Source: Azorinus chamasolen (taxonomy: Eukaryota > Mollusca > Bivalvia > Cardiida > Solecurtidae). Taken from it: DNA of 64,000 nt. The stretch spans positions 57,872,816-57,936,815 of the forward strand of contig OY755252.1 of NCBI GenBank assembly GCA_963576725.1. Direction: 5' to 3'. Under the pieces are notes generated by a model that saw nothing but the letters and a program-made list of their open reading frames with translations, was not told where the DNA came from and did not search any database. Positions 38,797 through 51,689 of the stretch are shown here, piece after piece. A program made the position numbers and the translations under genes. Position 1 is the stretch's first letter. Every line of letters starts with the position of its first letter.

Positions 38797-39852
38797 AGAC
38801 GGATAATGATACTTATTTAAGTGGTCGGATAATCGAGGTTTCACTGTATGTTAACTGTATGAGATTGAGACTAGACGCCTGTTGAGAAGCTTAAATCTGT
38901 TTTTTGCCCAAATTACTCTGCTATCTACGCTCTCTCTCTTTCCAACATGCAGTGTATATTCAAGTTTCAGTGTTGCACTTTCAATTACTGCTCATGAACA
39001 GACTCAATAAAACCGAGTCTGCAATTTTCTCTTTCTGTGTTGCAATTTTTTCTTTCGGGGGATCACCTCCCTTCAGAATTCATATATAAAATACTATGAA
39101 GAGTGTCAAAACAGTTTGGATCCTGATGAGACACCTATTTATTAATCTGGCATCTGATCTGGGTCTAAATTGTTTGCAAAGGTATTCACAGATCCGCCTG
39201 CAGCAGGTTGAAAGTTAAAGCTTATCCAGAGTCTGATCCCGTTTCAAACTGTTTTGATACTAACATCAATACATGCTTTTGAAAACAAAACTGTAATCCT
39301 TAGCCTGCCGTTAACACATATTTGAACTTAAATAAACAATAATTAACCCGTAACCTGCGGTGAACACATACTTTGGACTTGAATCATAGTTGTTGCTACT
39401 CTGACCACATCCGGTTTTATTTGAGAAACTATTGACCAAATGCAACGTGCTTGGATAAAATTTGGTACTATCTAAATACTACTTTCGTTTCTAATTTCAG
39501 AAACAATTTACTGAATGTCAAATGGTGTTGATGCAGATACAACGCCGAGTTACACGGTGTCTCATATGGATCCAAACTGTTTGCAAAGGAGTCAGATTGC
39601 TGACATCGGGATATGGGTTAAGATATTTTTTCAGAAGACAATTATTGTATTTTATTCATTTATAAAATAGTCATTGTCATGAGTACAGATCATGAAAAGA
39701 TCTGATATTTTCCTCTTTCTAGGGTAAAGGGATAGTGAATCTACGTAAAAGATAGTAAAGGGGTGCATAAATAACAAACTCAGACATTGGCAAAAAGAAT
39801 ATGCTATATTTTGTGTTATTACGTTTTTGCTGTTTTGTTATAAATCAATAAT

Positions 39853-42800
39853 TCAAATAAAGCATAATAGAATAGCACCCAGAACCATTCCTTTCTTCAG
39901 AATGTTCTTTGCATAACCCAGCAGAGAGTTCGTCTCGCCTGTTGTAACGTTTTCTGATTGGTTAATTTCTTCCACACATGGCTGTGATTGGTTATTAATT
40001 ATTTTGCTTGTGTGTGATTGGTTGTCTGTCACAGATGATGAACACGTTCCCGATTCAACAGTTCTTGCTACCTGGATAATTGCTATTTCACCATGTTCTT
40101 TTCTTGATTCTGGCTGACTGACTGGCAAAATCGCATCGTCCGATGGGCGAGGCTGATGCATATTATTGCCGCTATACTGTGTTTGACTTTCACTGCCATA
40201 TCTCATTTGTAATTCATGTTGCTTTGCCCATGCCAAACAAGCCTCATTAACAATGCCCTCTGGAGGTTGTTTTGTACCAGCTATGGGAACCTTTGGAGCA
40301 ATGAAGATCTTTTGTTGAGCCAGACACTCGGTTTCCACAAACTGCGGATGCATCAGGGTATCAACGAACGCCCTGTATTGTTCGGGAACAAACCTCGTGT
40401 CCAGTGTATATCTTTGATAGAGGTCCAAGTGCTCTGTACGATCTCCAATGTTCTGCCATGGATAGATACTTGGTGGGTGTACACTTGAATTGGTAGCTAT
40501 GTGACTTTTATATTCATGTTGATAGATAGCCATTGGGTTCAGCTGACCGCGCTGAGGACCGAACCTCTGATCTCTATTGACACAGTCATAGGTATTGATA
40601 CCGGATGAAATGCTGTTGTGTCGAGACGTTCCCATGTCAGGATAACCCATCTCGAACTCCATCCAGGTACCGTCGCAAATAGAATCCTGAAGAGAGACAA
40701 ATACACTATCTTAACCCATATGCACCCAGTGGTTTCTTCAATATTTATATGTTGGATTAGTCCATTTTTTATCTAAGGGATGTCTGACCTCAATTTTCAA
40801 TTTCGTTTTGTTTTATATTGAAAAAATCAGCAAACAGTGTAGACTCTTACCAGACGCCGCATTATGCGGCGTCTGATCATAGTCTACACTGTTTGCCTAC
40901 GTCCCATCCCATACATGGGATCGCGGGAGCAAATGGGTTAATGTACATGATTGTATTTTAATAATAAAAAGAAAAAATATACTGGAGATTTCTGTTACAT
41001 GATTCAAAGAAGGATGTGGTGTGGCTGATTCACATTCCTGTACGTGTTTTATGTGCATTAATTGAATAACGCTCTCTAATTGCTTTTTAAAGACTATTCT
41101 TGACATGTTTATACCTAGTTTGCCCTTATCCCGAGGATAATTAAACTGAAAATGAACTTTGTCAGCTCAAGATTTAGAATAACACTGACCCTTTCACTCG
41201 CTGAATAATAATACAAGAGTACCAGTGGGCACAATATACACCCGTCGAGACCTTGTTCAACATAAACTGAGGTTAACTTATTTGCTACACACAAATTCCA
41301 AGACCAAATGTGCAAAGTTCCAAGTTTCAAGGCTTTATCTCAGAGGGTTATGTAAATAATTTGACTTTTAACAAAAACCTTAACCAAAATTTCCAAGTTA
41401 AAAAGGGCCACAATTCTGTCAAAATGCTTGACAGAGTTATGTACTCTTGCCTACAGGTGAAGCTTGTGATGGTGAACAAGTGTTCTAAGATTCAAAGCTT
41501 TATCTCAAAGGGTTATGTAAATAAGTGGACAACATAAATTGAGGTTAACATATTCGAAGTCCAATTGTGCGACATTGACCTTGGATATACATACCGGGAC
41601 ACATCCATGCTAATGTAGAATGTCAAGATAAACATTGTGGTTAAATTTGAGAAAGACCCATCAAGCAGATCTTGAGTTAAAGATGTTACAGACAGACTGG
41701 TAACATTTTTGCTAATATGTAAATAAATTCTGCTTTTAAAAGAACTGTATAATCTGATCTATATCATGTCAAAAACCAAACAGAACAGACCCAAATCAGA
41801 CTGATTTGGGTCTACTCTGTTTGCAAATGAGTAAAACTGTGTTTGTATGAAGGAGGGGGCTAAGGGTTAAGTGCATATATTTGTAAATAAATTCTGAAAG
41901 GAGACCCTTTGAACGCAAAAGTAGCAATGCGAAAAGATCGATTTTATTGAGTCTGTTCATGTCCAGTAATTAAAATTGCAACACTACTCACCCCCCCCCC
42001 CCCCCCCCCCCGCATGCATCGGCTTAAACGGTATTCAATTTTCATACTTCATACACCGAAACTGGTGACCCCGTTCGGAGGACCAGAACATATAACAATA
42101 CCAAGATTGACAGTTCTAGATAGAAAATGTATCCAAACATGAACACTAAAATCACTGTTAGTATTTAATTTGGCTGTAGGATAATGCGATATAAACTGAA
42201 TTAATTTTAAGCATTATAACATCCTGACCAGGCCGCGAGGTTACAAAACTTTCTGCCGATGCTCTGCTTTCATTCTAAAGCATCTGATTATTCAGATATA
42301 TGAGAATAAGCATTGATTTAAACTCAAAAGTTTTCTAAATTGAGACCAAGATTCAACTTTATTTCACTGGTTAAAAGGTCGATAAATTGTAAATATTTAT
42401 AAATTAATATAGACACGCCCTTTTTTCTTCAACGGAACATTCAAGGTAAGAGTAGCAAGATATTTACATTCTTTTTCAATGCATTTTATCTATTTAGCCT
42501 TTGAAAAAAGATCGCAACTTTTACAACAGAAATGGGCAGATTAGTTTTAGCAGGATGATGCTGTATATATGATAGGAAGACGAACAATTAAATAAATGAC
42601 AGACAGACAGAGAGAGAAAGAGAGACATAAGACGACAGACGGAGAGACAAAGAAAGAGAGAGACAGGTAGACAGAGAGACAGACAGGGGTAGAAAAAGAT
42701 CTACAGTTAGACAGAGAGACAGACAGACAAAGGTAGAAAGAGACATAGAGTGCCAGAGAGAGACAGACAGACAGACAGACAGCGACAGAGATTCAGACAG

Positions 42801-43299
42801 AGGGACACAGAGTACATTACCATAAACATTCACAATATTTCTAAAAAAAATCCCGCTAGAGTTTTCCCCGCTCTGTGGACCCCGCTTTAGTTTAAACTTT
42901 AAACATACATGTATTTTATTTCTGAAAGCTACATAGATCCACTTATCACTAGATTTAAAGTCAATGACATGTTGAACTTCATATTGGCAATTCTATTTTT
43001 TGTCAATTCTTGCTAAATGTATTCGAGGCCGAATCATTGGATAAGTGAATGGAATACATAGATCCTCTAGATCTATATTTTGATATTTAGATATTAACCA
43101 TTTGAACTTCCGCTCAGAAAATTAATATCGATTCACATGAAACAAAACGGTAATTTTAAACACAAATTCATTGAGAAATATATCCTACTTACGCTAAACA
43201 TTGTGCAATTATGTTCTTGTAAAGAGAGACGTGACTGTCCTCATCAAAGATGAAAAATGATTTGTTCGTCTCCTTATCAACGGTGTCAAATGACGTCAT
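39853..43299 (-). CDS. Unrecognised triplicated protein, paralogue 2 (two exons)
   Basis: Exon 1 43299-43193 (donor GTAAGT), exon 2 40686-39853 (acceptor ctcttcag, stop TGA). The main frame starts at ATG 43201-43199 (MFS), entering exon 2 as DSICDGTWMEFEMGYPD, about 280 aa. It shares the central block with the other copies, while the N-terminal third and the Q/S/N-rich region after it differ by many substitutions and a two-residue insertion (NNMHQPRPSDD). It keeps the KKGMVLGAILLCFI tail. The upstream frame from 43299 is also open here. Exon 1 carries CRE-like sites as in paralogue 1. Function unknown; the intact frame suggests an active gene. Confidence 0.75.
40711..40941 (+). mobile_element. 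TTAA MITE, family E, in paralogue 2 intron
   Basis: TTAACCCATATGCACCCAGT to GGGAGCAAATGGGTTAA, TTAA at 40711-40714 and 40938-40941. Hairpin: gcaaacagtgtagactctta... core gccgcattatgcggc ...agtctacactgtttgc. Its TTAA is 25 bp upstream of exon 2, the same position as the family B MITE of paralogue 1. Confidence 0.9.
41991..42012 (+). repeat. Poly-C tract
   Basis: About 22 C residues in the paralogue 2 intron, absent at the matching site of paralogue 1 (near 35890). Likely length-variable or an assembly weak point. Confidence 0.85.
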
Positions 43300-45137
43300 G
43301 AAAGGAAGTGACGTATTCGACGTTATAATCCAAAGGAAAAGTATAAAACACTGACAATAGATGATATTAACTATGAATAATTATTCAAACACAAGGTCAT
43401 TACTTAGAATAAACTATTTTTAAAGGCTAATACAGTAAACTCCTTCAAAACCAGACTTTAATAGAAGCCGGTCTTTAAAATAGTTGGTACCTTATTTAAT
43501 AATTAATACATATTTAATTTAACTTGCATCATTATCCGCCGGCCTAAAACAGTCACTTTTCTTCTTTATTAAAAGTCCACCTTAGAGGAAGTTTACAATA
43601 CAAATTATTTCGTCTGTAAATGACAGGGTTTTTCCATGAGTGAAATATATGGGGTCATGATGCCCCCATTGAAGATTTATTTTGGGTTATTTAGTAAAAC
43701 AGGGGGCTATACTGAAAATGTTTTATCGGCTGTTAAGGAAGCAGATGGCAAAACGAACCTTAGTAGTCTTAGTATGCAATGCACTTTATGGTTAAATATA
43801 CACTTTAGTAAAATTGACGTCTCAATAATTTAAGTCTGTATGAAGTTCCACATAGTACTTAGCTGTGACCTCGCTTTCCCAAAGCTTCATGAAACATTTG
43901 GACATAAAATCTCATTCTAGTAGTATGTTTTCAATACTGTTACACAATGTAAACATCTTGTAGACATCTGATTTCTGGGTCATATTGACCCCGCATTAAG
44001 CTGAAACCTGTATTAAAGATAATGATACATGTAATTATTTAAGTGTTCGGATAATCGAGATTTCACTGTATGTTAACTGTATGAGATTGAGACTAGACGC
44101 CTGTTGAGATCAATATACTCTGCTGTCAAACCTCTCTCTTTCCAACATGCACTGAACATTCAAGATTTCCTATAAACTACTATAACGAGTGTCAAAACAG
44201 TTTGGATCCTGATGAGACACCTATTTATTCATCTGGAATCTGATATCTGGATCTAAATTGTTTGTAAATGTATTCATGCACGGGTCCGCCTGCAAAAGGT
44301 TAAAAATTATACTTACCCAGAGTCTGATCTCGTTTCAAACTGTTTTGACACTACATGCTTAAATTATATTTGTTGCTACTCTGACCACTTCCGGTTTTAT
44401 TTTGAGAAACTATTGACCAAATACAATATGCTTAGATTATTTATATTTGGAGCTATTTAGACTACTACCGTTTCTTATTTGAGAATAATTACAGTTGAAC
44501 TTCATAGCTTAATGCATGTCCACAATAATATCCTGAAGGAGCTTTCAACATTACTGTAGAACTGCATTAAGCTGTGAAATGTGTTTCTAGATATACGTAG
44601 TGATACAATTTATAGCAATTCTGTATTGTAAGATTTTTGAAGGACCGAACCTTTAGTTCGAGTTATCCCGAAGTTCGAGTTATCAGAGTTCGAGATATCG
44701 AAGTTCAACTGTAACTGAAAGTAAAAAAAAGATTGGGTCCTGATATAACGCCGAGTCACACAGTGTTTCATATGGATTCATGCATGCTACAGTAAAAACT
44801 CGATACTACGAACTTTTAGTAATGAAGCATGTATGTATTTGTAGGTAGGTGGCTGCGTAATGCTGGGTGAAAGTCATGCAGAAAGCTCCAAGAGCTTGAG
44901 ACAGTTGACAAACTCTGGGAGAGAGGATCAGGGTTTTGTTCATGTTTAATTATTTTCATTGCCACGGATATATGGTATTGATTGTCTCTATAAAACAATT
45001 TCTAAATCGTTTTCAATTTAGCAATGTATGCATTTTTTGCGAGAATAATTTAGACAAGTGACTGTTACACAGGGTAAACATATTGTGGAACTCTGGTTTC
45101 TGAGTCATATTGACCCCGCATAAAACTGAAACCTGTC

Positions 45138-45393
45138 TTAACCCATTCCCTCATATTGACGACTTTTGACGACTCTGTAAAAGTCACTTTGTGAAACCAT
45201 TGTGATAAATAGAGCATTTGCTCATATAGGAGCAAATGCTCTATTTATCACAATGGTTTCAAATTACAAAATTCTAAAGTTTTCATTTTCTCTAGTTAAT
45301 GCTCCTTTCCGGTAAATTTATTCAAAGTGGTTGGATCTAAAAACAGACTATGAGGTAATGGATCTAAAAATAGACCATGAGGTAATGGGTTAA
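45138..45393 (+). mobile_element. TTAA MITE, family B, twin of 38541-38796
   Basis: TTAACCCATTCCCTCATATT to ggtaatgggttaa, with the same duplicated right end as its twin. 43300-45137 otherwise shows worn pogo-like pieces and shared unit sequence only. Confidence 0.88.
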
Positions 45394-46420
45394 AGACCGA
45401 GGTTTCACTGTATGTCAGCTGTATGAGAAGCTTAAATCTGTGTTTGCCCAAATTACTCTGCTATCTACGCTCTCTCTCTTTCCAACACGCAGTGTATATT
45501 CAAGTTTCAGTGTTGCACTTTCAATTACTGCTCATGAACAGACTCAATAAAACCGAGTCTGCAATTTTCTCTTTCTGTGTTGCAATTTTTTCTTTCGGGG
45601 GATCACCTCCCTTCAGAATTCATATATAAAATACTATGAAGAGTGTCAAAACAGTTTGGATCCTGATGATACACCTATTTATTAATCTGGCATCTGATCT
45701 GGGTCTAAAATGTTTGTAAAGGTATTCACCGATCCGCCTGCAGCAGGTTGAAAGTTAAAGCTTATCCAGAGTCTGATCTCGTTTCAAACTGTTTTGACAC
45801 TAACAATAATACATGCTTTTTAAAACAAAACTATATTTATTGATGAAACAATAATTAACCCTAGCCTGCCGTGAACACATATTTGAACTTAAATTAAAGA
45901 TAATTAACCCTAGCCTGCCGTGAACACATACTTTGGACTTCAATTATAGTTGTTGCTATTCTGACCACATCCGGTTTTATTTGAGAAACTATTGACCAAA
46001 TACACTGTGCTTGGATAAAATTTGGTACTATCTAAATACTACATGTACTTTCGTTTCTAATTTCAGAAACAATTTACCGAATGTCAAATGGCGGTGATGC
46101 TGATACAACGCCGAGTTACACGGTGTCTCATATGGATCAAAGCTGTTTGCAAAGGAGTCAGATTGCTGACATCGGGATAAAGGTTAAGATATTTTTTCAG
46201 AAGACAATTATTATATTTTCTAAATTTATAAAATAGTCATTGTCATGAATACAGATCATGAAAATATCTGATATTTTCCTCTTTCTAGGGTAAAGGGATA
46301 GTGAATCTACGTAAAAGATAGTAAAGGGGTGCATACATAACACACTCAGACATTGGCAAAAAAGATACTACTATATTTTGTGTAGTTACGTTTTTGCTTT
46401 TTTTGTTATAAATCAATAAT

Positions 46421-49400
46421 TCAAATAAAGCATAATAGAATAGCACCCAGAACCATTCCTTTCTTCAGAATGTTCTTTGCATAACCCAGCAGAGAGTTCG
46501 TCTCTCCTACTGTAACGTTTTCTTCCACACAGGACTGTAATTGGTTATTAATTATTTTGCTTGTGTGTGATTGGTTGTCTGTCACAAATGAGGAACAGGT
46601 TCCCGATTCAACAGTTCTGGCTACCTGGATAATTGCTGTTTCATCATGTTCTTTTCTTGATTCTGGCTGACTGGCTGGCAAATTGGCATCGTCCGATGGA
46701 TGAGGCTGATGTTTATTATTACAGCTATACTGGGTTTGACTTTCACTGCCATATCTCATTTGTAATTCATGTTGCTTTGCCAATGCCAAACAAGCCTCAT
46801 GAACAATAACCTCTGGAGGTTGTTTTGCACCAGCTATGGGAACCTTTGGAGCAATGAAGATCTTTTGTTGAGCCAGACACTCGGTTTCCACAAACTGCGG
46901 ATGCATCAGGGTATCAACGAACGCCCTGTATTGTTCGGGAACAAACCTCGTGTCCAGTGTATATCTTTGATAGAGGTCCAAGTGCTCTGTACGATCTCCA
47001 ATGGTCTGCCATGGATAGATACTTGGTGGGTGTACACTTGAATTGGTTGCCATATGGCTGTCATATCCATGTTGATAGATATTCACTTGGTTCAGCAGGC
47101 CGCACTGTGGATCGAACCTCTGACCTTTATTGACACTGTCATAGGTATTGATACCGGATGAAATGCTGTTGTGTCGAGTCGTTCCCATGTCAGGATAACC
47201 CATCTCGAACTCCATTCGGGTACCGTCGCAAAAGGAATCCTGAAGAGACAAATATACTATATGTATGTACAAGTATTATAACAATTTAAAGAAAACATAT
47301 ACTGGAAATAATTTCAACACTCCTGTTAGATGATTCAAAGAAGGGGTGGTGTGGAGGGTTCACATTCCTGTATGCGTTAGCCTATATGTGTTTTAATTCA
47401 ATAACGCTCTCTTGTTGCTTTTTATGCCCCCATCAGATCTGGGGGGGGGGGATATTGTTTTTGCCCTGTCTGTTTGTTTGAGGACACCTTTACCATTGGT
47501 CATAACGCTTTAGCCCTTACAGTTAGAGACTTGGTATTTGGCATGCATATGTATCCCATAAAGCCGCACATATTGAGGGATGATATCTCAAGGTCAGGGT
47601 CATCATTCAGGGTCAAATATAAATGTATAGATCAAATCACCGACTTTAACACTGGCCATAACTTTTGAACCATTAGAGATAGGGACGTGATATTTGGCAT
47701 GCATGTGTATCTCATGAAGCTGCATATTATGATGTTATGGCCATCCTTCAGGGTCAAATGTCATATCGGGGCATAGTCTTTCACAAACACATCTTGTTCA
47801 AGATTATTATTGACATGTTTACTTAGTTGGTATAACACTGAACCCTTAAGATAACTCTGAACCCTTATTCTGCCTAATAATTAAAACTGCCTCCTCCCTT
47901 TCTGAGTATTATTGAAACAAAACAATGTATCAAAATTCATCACTGAAGGAAAGTATTTTATGACAGTACACATCCTGATCAAAGGCTCATTCAGGAACCT
48001 TTTGATCTGGATCTACATTGTTTGCAAATGTCTTATAACATGGGCCGTGCACTTCAAAGTTTCATTACATACAAATATAAGTGAGTTTTGTGCATAGACA
48101 TTTCTACAGAAGAAATGTTTCTACACATGGACGCTAGAGTCATTTTTAATTTGGCTGTAAGCATTACGAAATCCTGACCAGGCCGTGAGGTGATAAACTA
48201 TTCGAAATCATCTGATTATCTTGATATCATCCCTCATCATCACATCATCTCATCATTCATCGGCGCTATATGACCTATTCAGTGTCGCAGTACCGTAAAA
48301 CCCAACTCACACACTCACTCACTCACTTGAAAATAAACGCAACTTCAAACAAGTTAGAGTTAGATAAGAATAAATTTTAAATATTAACAAACAAATAAAG
48401 AGAGCCGTCATTTTTTTCAGCAAAACTTTCAAGTTGAGAGTAGTCAATGATACAATGTATTTACATGAATGCATTTTATCTACTTAGGCTTTGAACAAAA
48501 CTATTTGCAACATTTATAGCAGAAACAGGCAGTGAATGTTTGGACTAATTTTAGCAGGATGATGCTGTATAAATGCTTAGAATAATGAAAGACGAATAAT
48601 TAACCCATTTGATCCCAGTGGATTCTTCCATGTTTCTATATTGGATTAGTCCATTTTTCATCTAAGGGATGTCTGGTCTAAATTTTCATTTTTGTTTTGT
48701 TTTATACTGAATTTCCTGTCAGCAAACTGTGTAGACTCTGATCAGACGCCGCATAATTCGACAGATCTTCCACATTCAGAATTACACGTTATCAACTGTT
48801 AACCTTTCGATGCCAAAGTCTGTCGTCTGCTAACTTTGTCGTCTGCTACAAATATTTTTTTATTTTTTTTATTTTTTTCATTTTTGTTTCAAAAACATAC
48901 TAGTAACAGTAACAAACAGTTTGGATCCTGATGAGACGCCGAGTTACTCGGCGTCTCATCTGGATCCAAACTGTATGCATAGGTAATCACTGATCCGGCA
49001 TTGGCAGCGAAAGGGTTAAATAACATTACTTAATCAATTATGGTTTAAGTGATTATTATTTCAACAAGTTACCGTAATACTGTTCAAAAGATAATCTGTT
49101 TTGAGAGCCCCGCCCATTAAAACGACTCCTTATTTTCATTGGCTGCTTAAAATTTTTATGCAATAAAATAAAAAGTACCGTAAACGAGGAAGATTTTAAT
49201 ACTGTGATATGACAAATGCCACTTATACACATGTAAGTATTATTATGGGTACAAAAAGAGTTACATTGGTTATCCGCTAAACACTATACAATATATTATC
49301 AACAGGGTAAATGTGTGACGAAATTCCAATTTCTGGGAATAGTGTACATGAAATGAAACGGTAATTTTGAACACAAATTTATTGAGAAATATGTAATACT

Positions 49401-49510
49401 TACGCTAAACATTGTGATTTTATGTCCTTGTAAAGAGAGCCGTGACTGTCCTCATCAAAGATGAAAAAGGGTATGTTGGTCTCCTTATCAACGACGTTTA
49501 ATGACGTCAT
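46421..49510 (-). CDS. Unrecognised triplicated protein, paralogue 3 (two exons)
   Basis: Exon 1 49510-49404 (donor GTAAGT), exon 2 47239-46421 (acceptor ctcttcag, stop TGA). The main frame begins ATG at 49412-49410 (MFS), then DSFCDGTRMEFEMGYPD, about 275 aa. The central block matches paralogue 2 exactly over about 60 residues, and the C-terminal tail is the same. It is shorter after SQSCVEE because the NQSE segment is missing. The upstream frame from 49510 is open. The TATA-like box of the other two is altered here, so expression may differ (inference). The intron is shorter (2.2 kb) and lacks a MITE near the acceptor. Function unknown. Confidence 0.75.
47420..47800 (-). mobile_element. Satellite-cored element with TATGCCCCC end
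   Basis: Begins tatgcccccatcagatctgg followed by a G run (hairpin arm), then units with gacttggtatttggcatgca and cgctttagcccttacagtta, ending gggtcaaatg... Reverse orientation relative to 11700-12108, which has the same unit phrases on the other strand. Confidence 0.65.
48258..48330 (+). repeat. SINE/LINE-type 3' tail with (ACTC)n
   Basis: cggcgctatatgacc...gtcgcagtaccgtaaaaccc followed by (actc)n. A related tail is at 57160-57215. Typical of short retroposon ends; the body is not delimited. Confidence 0.55.
48600..48770 (+). mobile_element. TTAA MITE, family E, left part
   Basis: TTAACCCATTTGATCCCAGT, then ttggattagtccattttt and cagacgccgcataat, where the right half is missing. A family D element follows at 48799. 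Confidence 0.75.
48799..49019 (+). mobile_element. TTAA MITE, family D
   Basis: TTAACCTTTCGATGCC to GGCAGCGAAAGGGTTAA, TTAA at 48799-48802 and 49016-49019. Perfect hairpin: aaacagtttggatcc.. core cgccgagttactcggcg ..ggatccaaactgt. 49020-49400 shows nothing recognisable. Confidence 0.9.
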
Positions 49511-49673
49511 GATAGGAAGTGACGTCTTCGACGTTATAATTCAATGGAAATGTCTAAAACCCTGGCTATAGATGATATTCATTTTGAATAATTATTCAAA
49601 CGTGAGATGATCAGATCGTTAAAATAAAACATTTTTAAATGTCAATACACTAAAATCCATATTACTCGGACAT

Positions 49674-49905
49674 TAGCCCATTTGCTCCAAGCGGATTCTT
49701 CCATGTTTATATATTGGATTAGTCCATTTTTTTTATCTAAGGGGCGCCTGGCCTAAATTTTCAATTTCGTTTTGTTTTATATTGAAATTCCTATCAGCAA
49801 ACAGAGTAGACTCTGATCAGACACCGCATTATCCGGCGTCTGATCAGAGTCTACACTGTTTGCATAGATCCCATATATATGGGGTCGTGGGAGCAAATGG
49901 GTTAA
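49674..49905 (+). mobile_element. TTAA MITE, family E
   Basis: Left end worn (attagcccatttgctcc), right end GGGAGCAAATGGGTTAA at 49905. Hairpin gcaaacagagtagactctga... core accgcattatccggcg. It lies about 160 bp upstream of paralogue 3 exon 1. Confidence 0.85.
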
Positions 49906-50344
49906 TAGTAGCCAGTCTTTAAAATAGGTGGTACATGTAACATAATGCTGCAAAGTTGAAATTCATGCAGAGTAGTCTCCTGCACCAATCATCCGCCTGC
50001 CTAAAATATATAAATTCTTCTTGACTAAAAATCCACTTTTGAAGAGCTTAACTGTACAAAATATTTCATATGTAAATGAAGGCACTCCTAGTATAGATTT
50101 ATTCGTCTGTTTGTTATCCATTGCCAACGGCAGAGGGATATTGTTTTGGGTTTGTCAGTGCGTCCGCCCGACCTTCCGTTCGGTTTCCGTCCGATGTCAT
50201 AGCTCTGTAACGGATTGACAATTCAATGAAACTCGACATGAATATTTGTTATGACTGGGACATTGTTCCCATGCATTACTTTTCCATATCACTTGCGGCG
50301 TTTTAGTAGTCATTGCCCTGTTATACGCAAAAAATCACATATCT

Positions 50345-51160
50345 TTATGCCCCGTTGACGATAGTTAGGGGGCATTATGTTTTGTACATGTCCATCCGTC
50401 TGTCCGTCTGTCTGTATGTCCGTGTGTCACGCTTTTAGGTGCAGTTGGTTGTCACAGTTTTTTCAAGTGTTATATGTCAGTAATTTCCACACTTATACAC
50501 ATGAAACTTAACATACACATCAGTTACCATCTGTGCTATCAATTGGCCCCACTCATTCTACCCGCAAGCCAAAGGTGAAGGTAAAATGACTTGGAAATTT
50601 TACGTGCAGTTGGTTGTCACATTTACATGCAGTTGGTTGTTACAGTTTTCATTGTCTTATATCTCCATAACAAATGTAGCTATTGCCATGGAATATCATA
50701 TACACATTAAAAAACATCAATACTTTCATTGCCCACCCAGCCCATGTTGCCCGCAAGCCCAAGGTAAATATCAAATGACTCGGAAATTTTACGTGCAGTT
50801 GGTTGTCACAGTTTTTTCATCGTCTTATATCTCCCTAACCACTGTAGCTATTCGCATGGAATAGCATATACACATTAAATACCATTTATACTTTCATTGC
50901 ACACCCAACCCATGCTGTCCGAAAGCCTAATGTCAAGGTCAAATGACTTAGGAATTTTACGTGCAGTTGGTTGTCACAGTTTTTTCATTATATCTCGCTA
51001 ACCGCTATAGCTATTGGCATGGAATTGCATTCACACATTCAACACCGTCCATACTTTCATTAATACCCGGCCCATGCTGCCCGCAAGCCCAATGTTAAGG
51101 TCAAATGACTTAGGAATTTTATGTGCAGCTAGGCAAGCAATCGCTGTGTCTTACAGACAT
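50345..51160 (-). mobile_element. Satellite-cored element, unit about 175 bp
   Basis: A hairpin tatgccccgttgacgatag/ttagggggcatta opens it, then (CCGTCTGT)n, then four units with acgtgcagttggttgtcaca, tatctccctaacc and cccatgctgcccgcaagccc. 51160-51600 repeats another set (ctctgtaacggatttacag, cgacatgaatatttgtt) that also occurs at 50190-50270, so two element types are interleaved. Confidence 0.7.
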
Positions 51161-51689
51161 AAGTTTCTAGTTTTCCATCCGATGTCATACATGTATCTGT
51201 AACGGATTTACAGAATTCAATGAATCTTGACATGAAGATTTGTTATCACTGGGGTATCGTTCCCATGTATTACTTTTTCAGATCACTTGCGCATGTATGA
51301 GTTATTGCCTTTTAATACACAAAGCACACAATTTTTTCTGTCCAATGTCATATCTCTGTAACGGATTTACAGAGTTCAATGAAACTCGACATGGATATTT
51401 GTTTTCGCCACTGCATCGTTCTCATGTATTATTTTATCAGATGGCAGGTAGCTTTTTGGAGATATTCCCCTTTGATACACAAAAATCATACATGTATTGC
51501 CCTTACCCACTGCTGAAGGCAGAGGGATACTATTTTTGGTTTGTCCATCCATCGATACAGAGGGATACTGTTTTGGGTTATCCAGGGCTAACATAGCCCT
51601 CTTGTTTTAAATTGATTCTCTAACCCCCCCCCCCTCTCCCCATTGTTCGACTTTTTACTAGGTAATACCTTTGGCAGGGAATATCAATT

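Larger units (their letters stand above)
33108..49560. repeat. Segmental tandem triplication, unit about 6.6 kb
   Basis: Gene exons, intron segments and downstream repeats recur in the same order. Stop codons are spaced 6745 and 6568 bp. Shared non-coding pieces include 34500-35380 with 41060-41705 and 38900-39760 with 45430-46360, in places identical for over 100 bp. The MITE at 38541-38796 has a positional twin at 45138-45393, so it predates that duplication. Each unit has its own later insertions. Confidence 0.88.

Noticed and set aside
38904..39089. 61-residue frame repeated almost exactly at 45423-45629
   Set aside because: Part of the duplicated non-coding unit; identity reflects recent duplication, and there is no matching frame in the first unit.
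40216..40488. 90-residue plus-strand frame, repeated at 46769-47041
   Set aside because: Antisense shadow of the conserved core of the triplicated genes.
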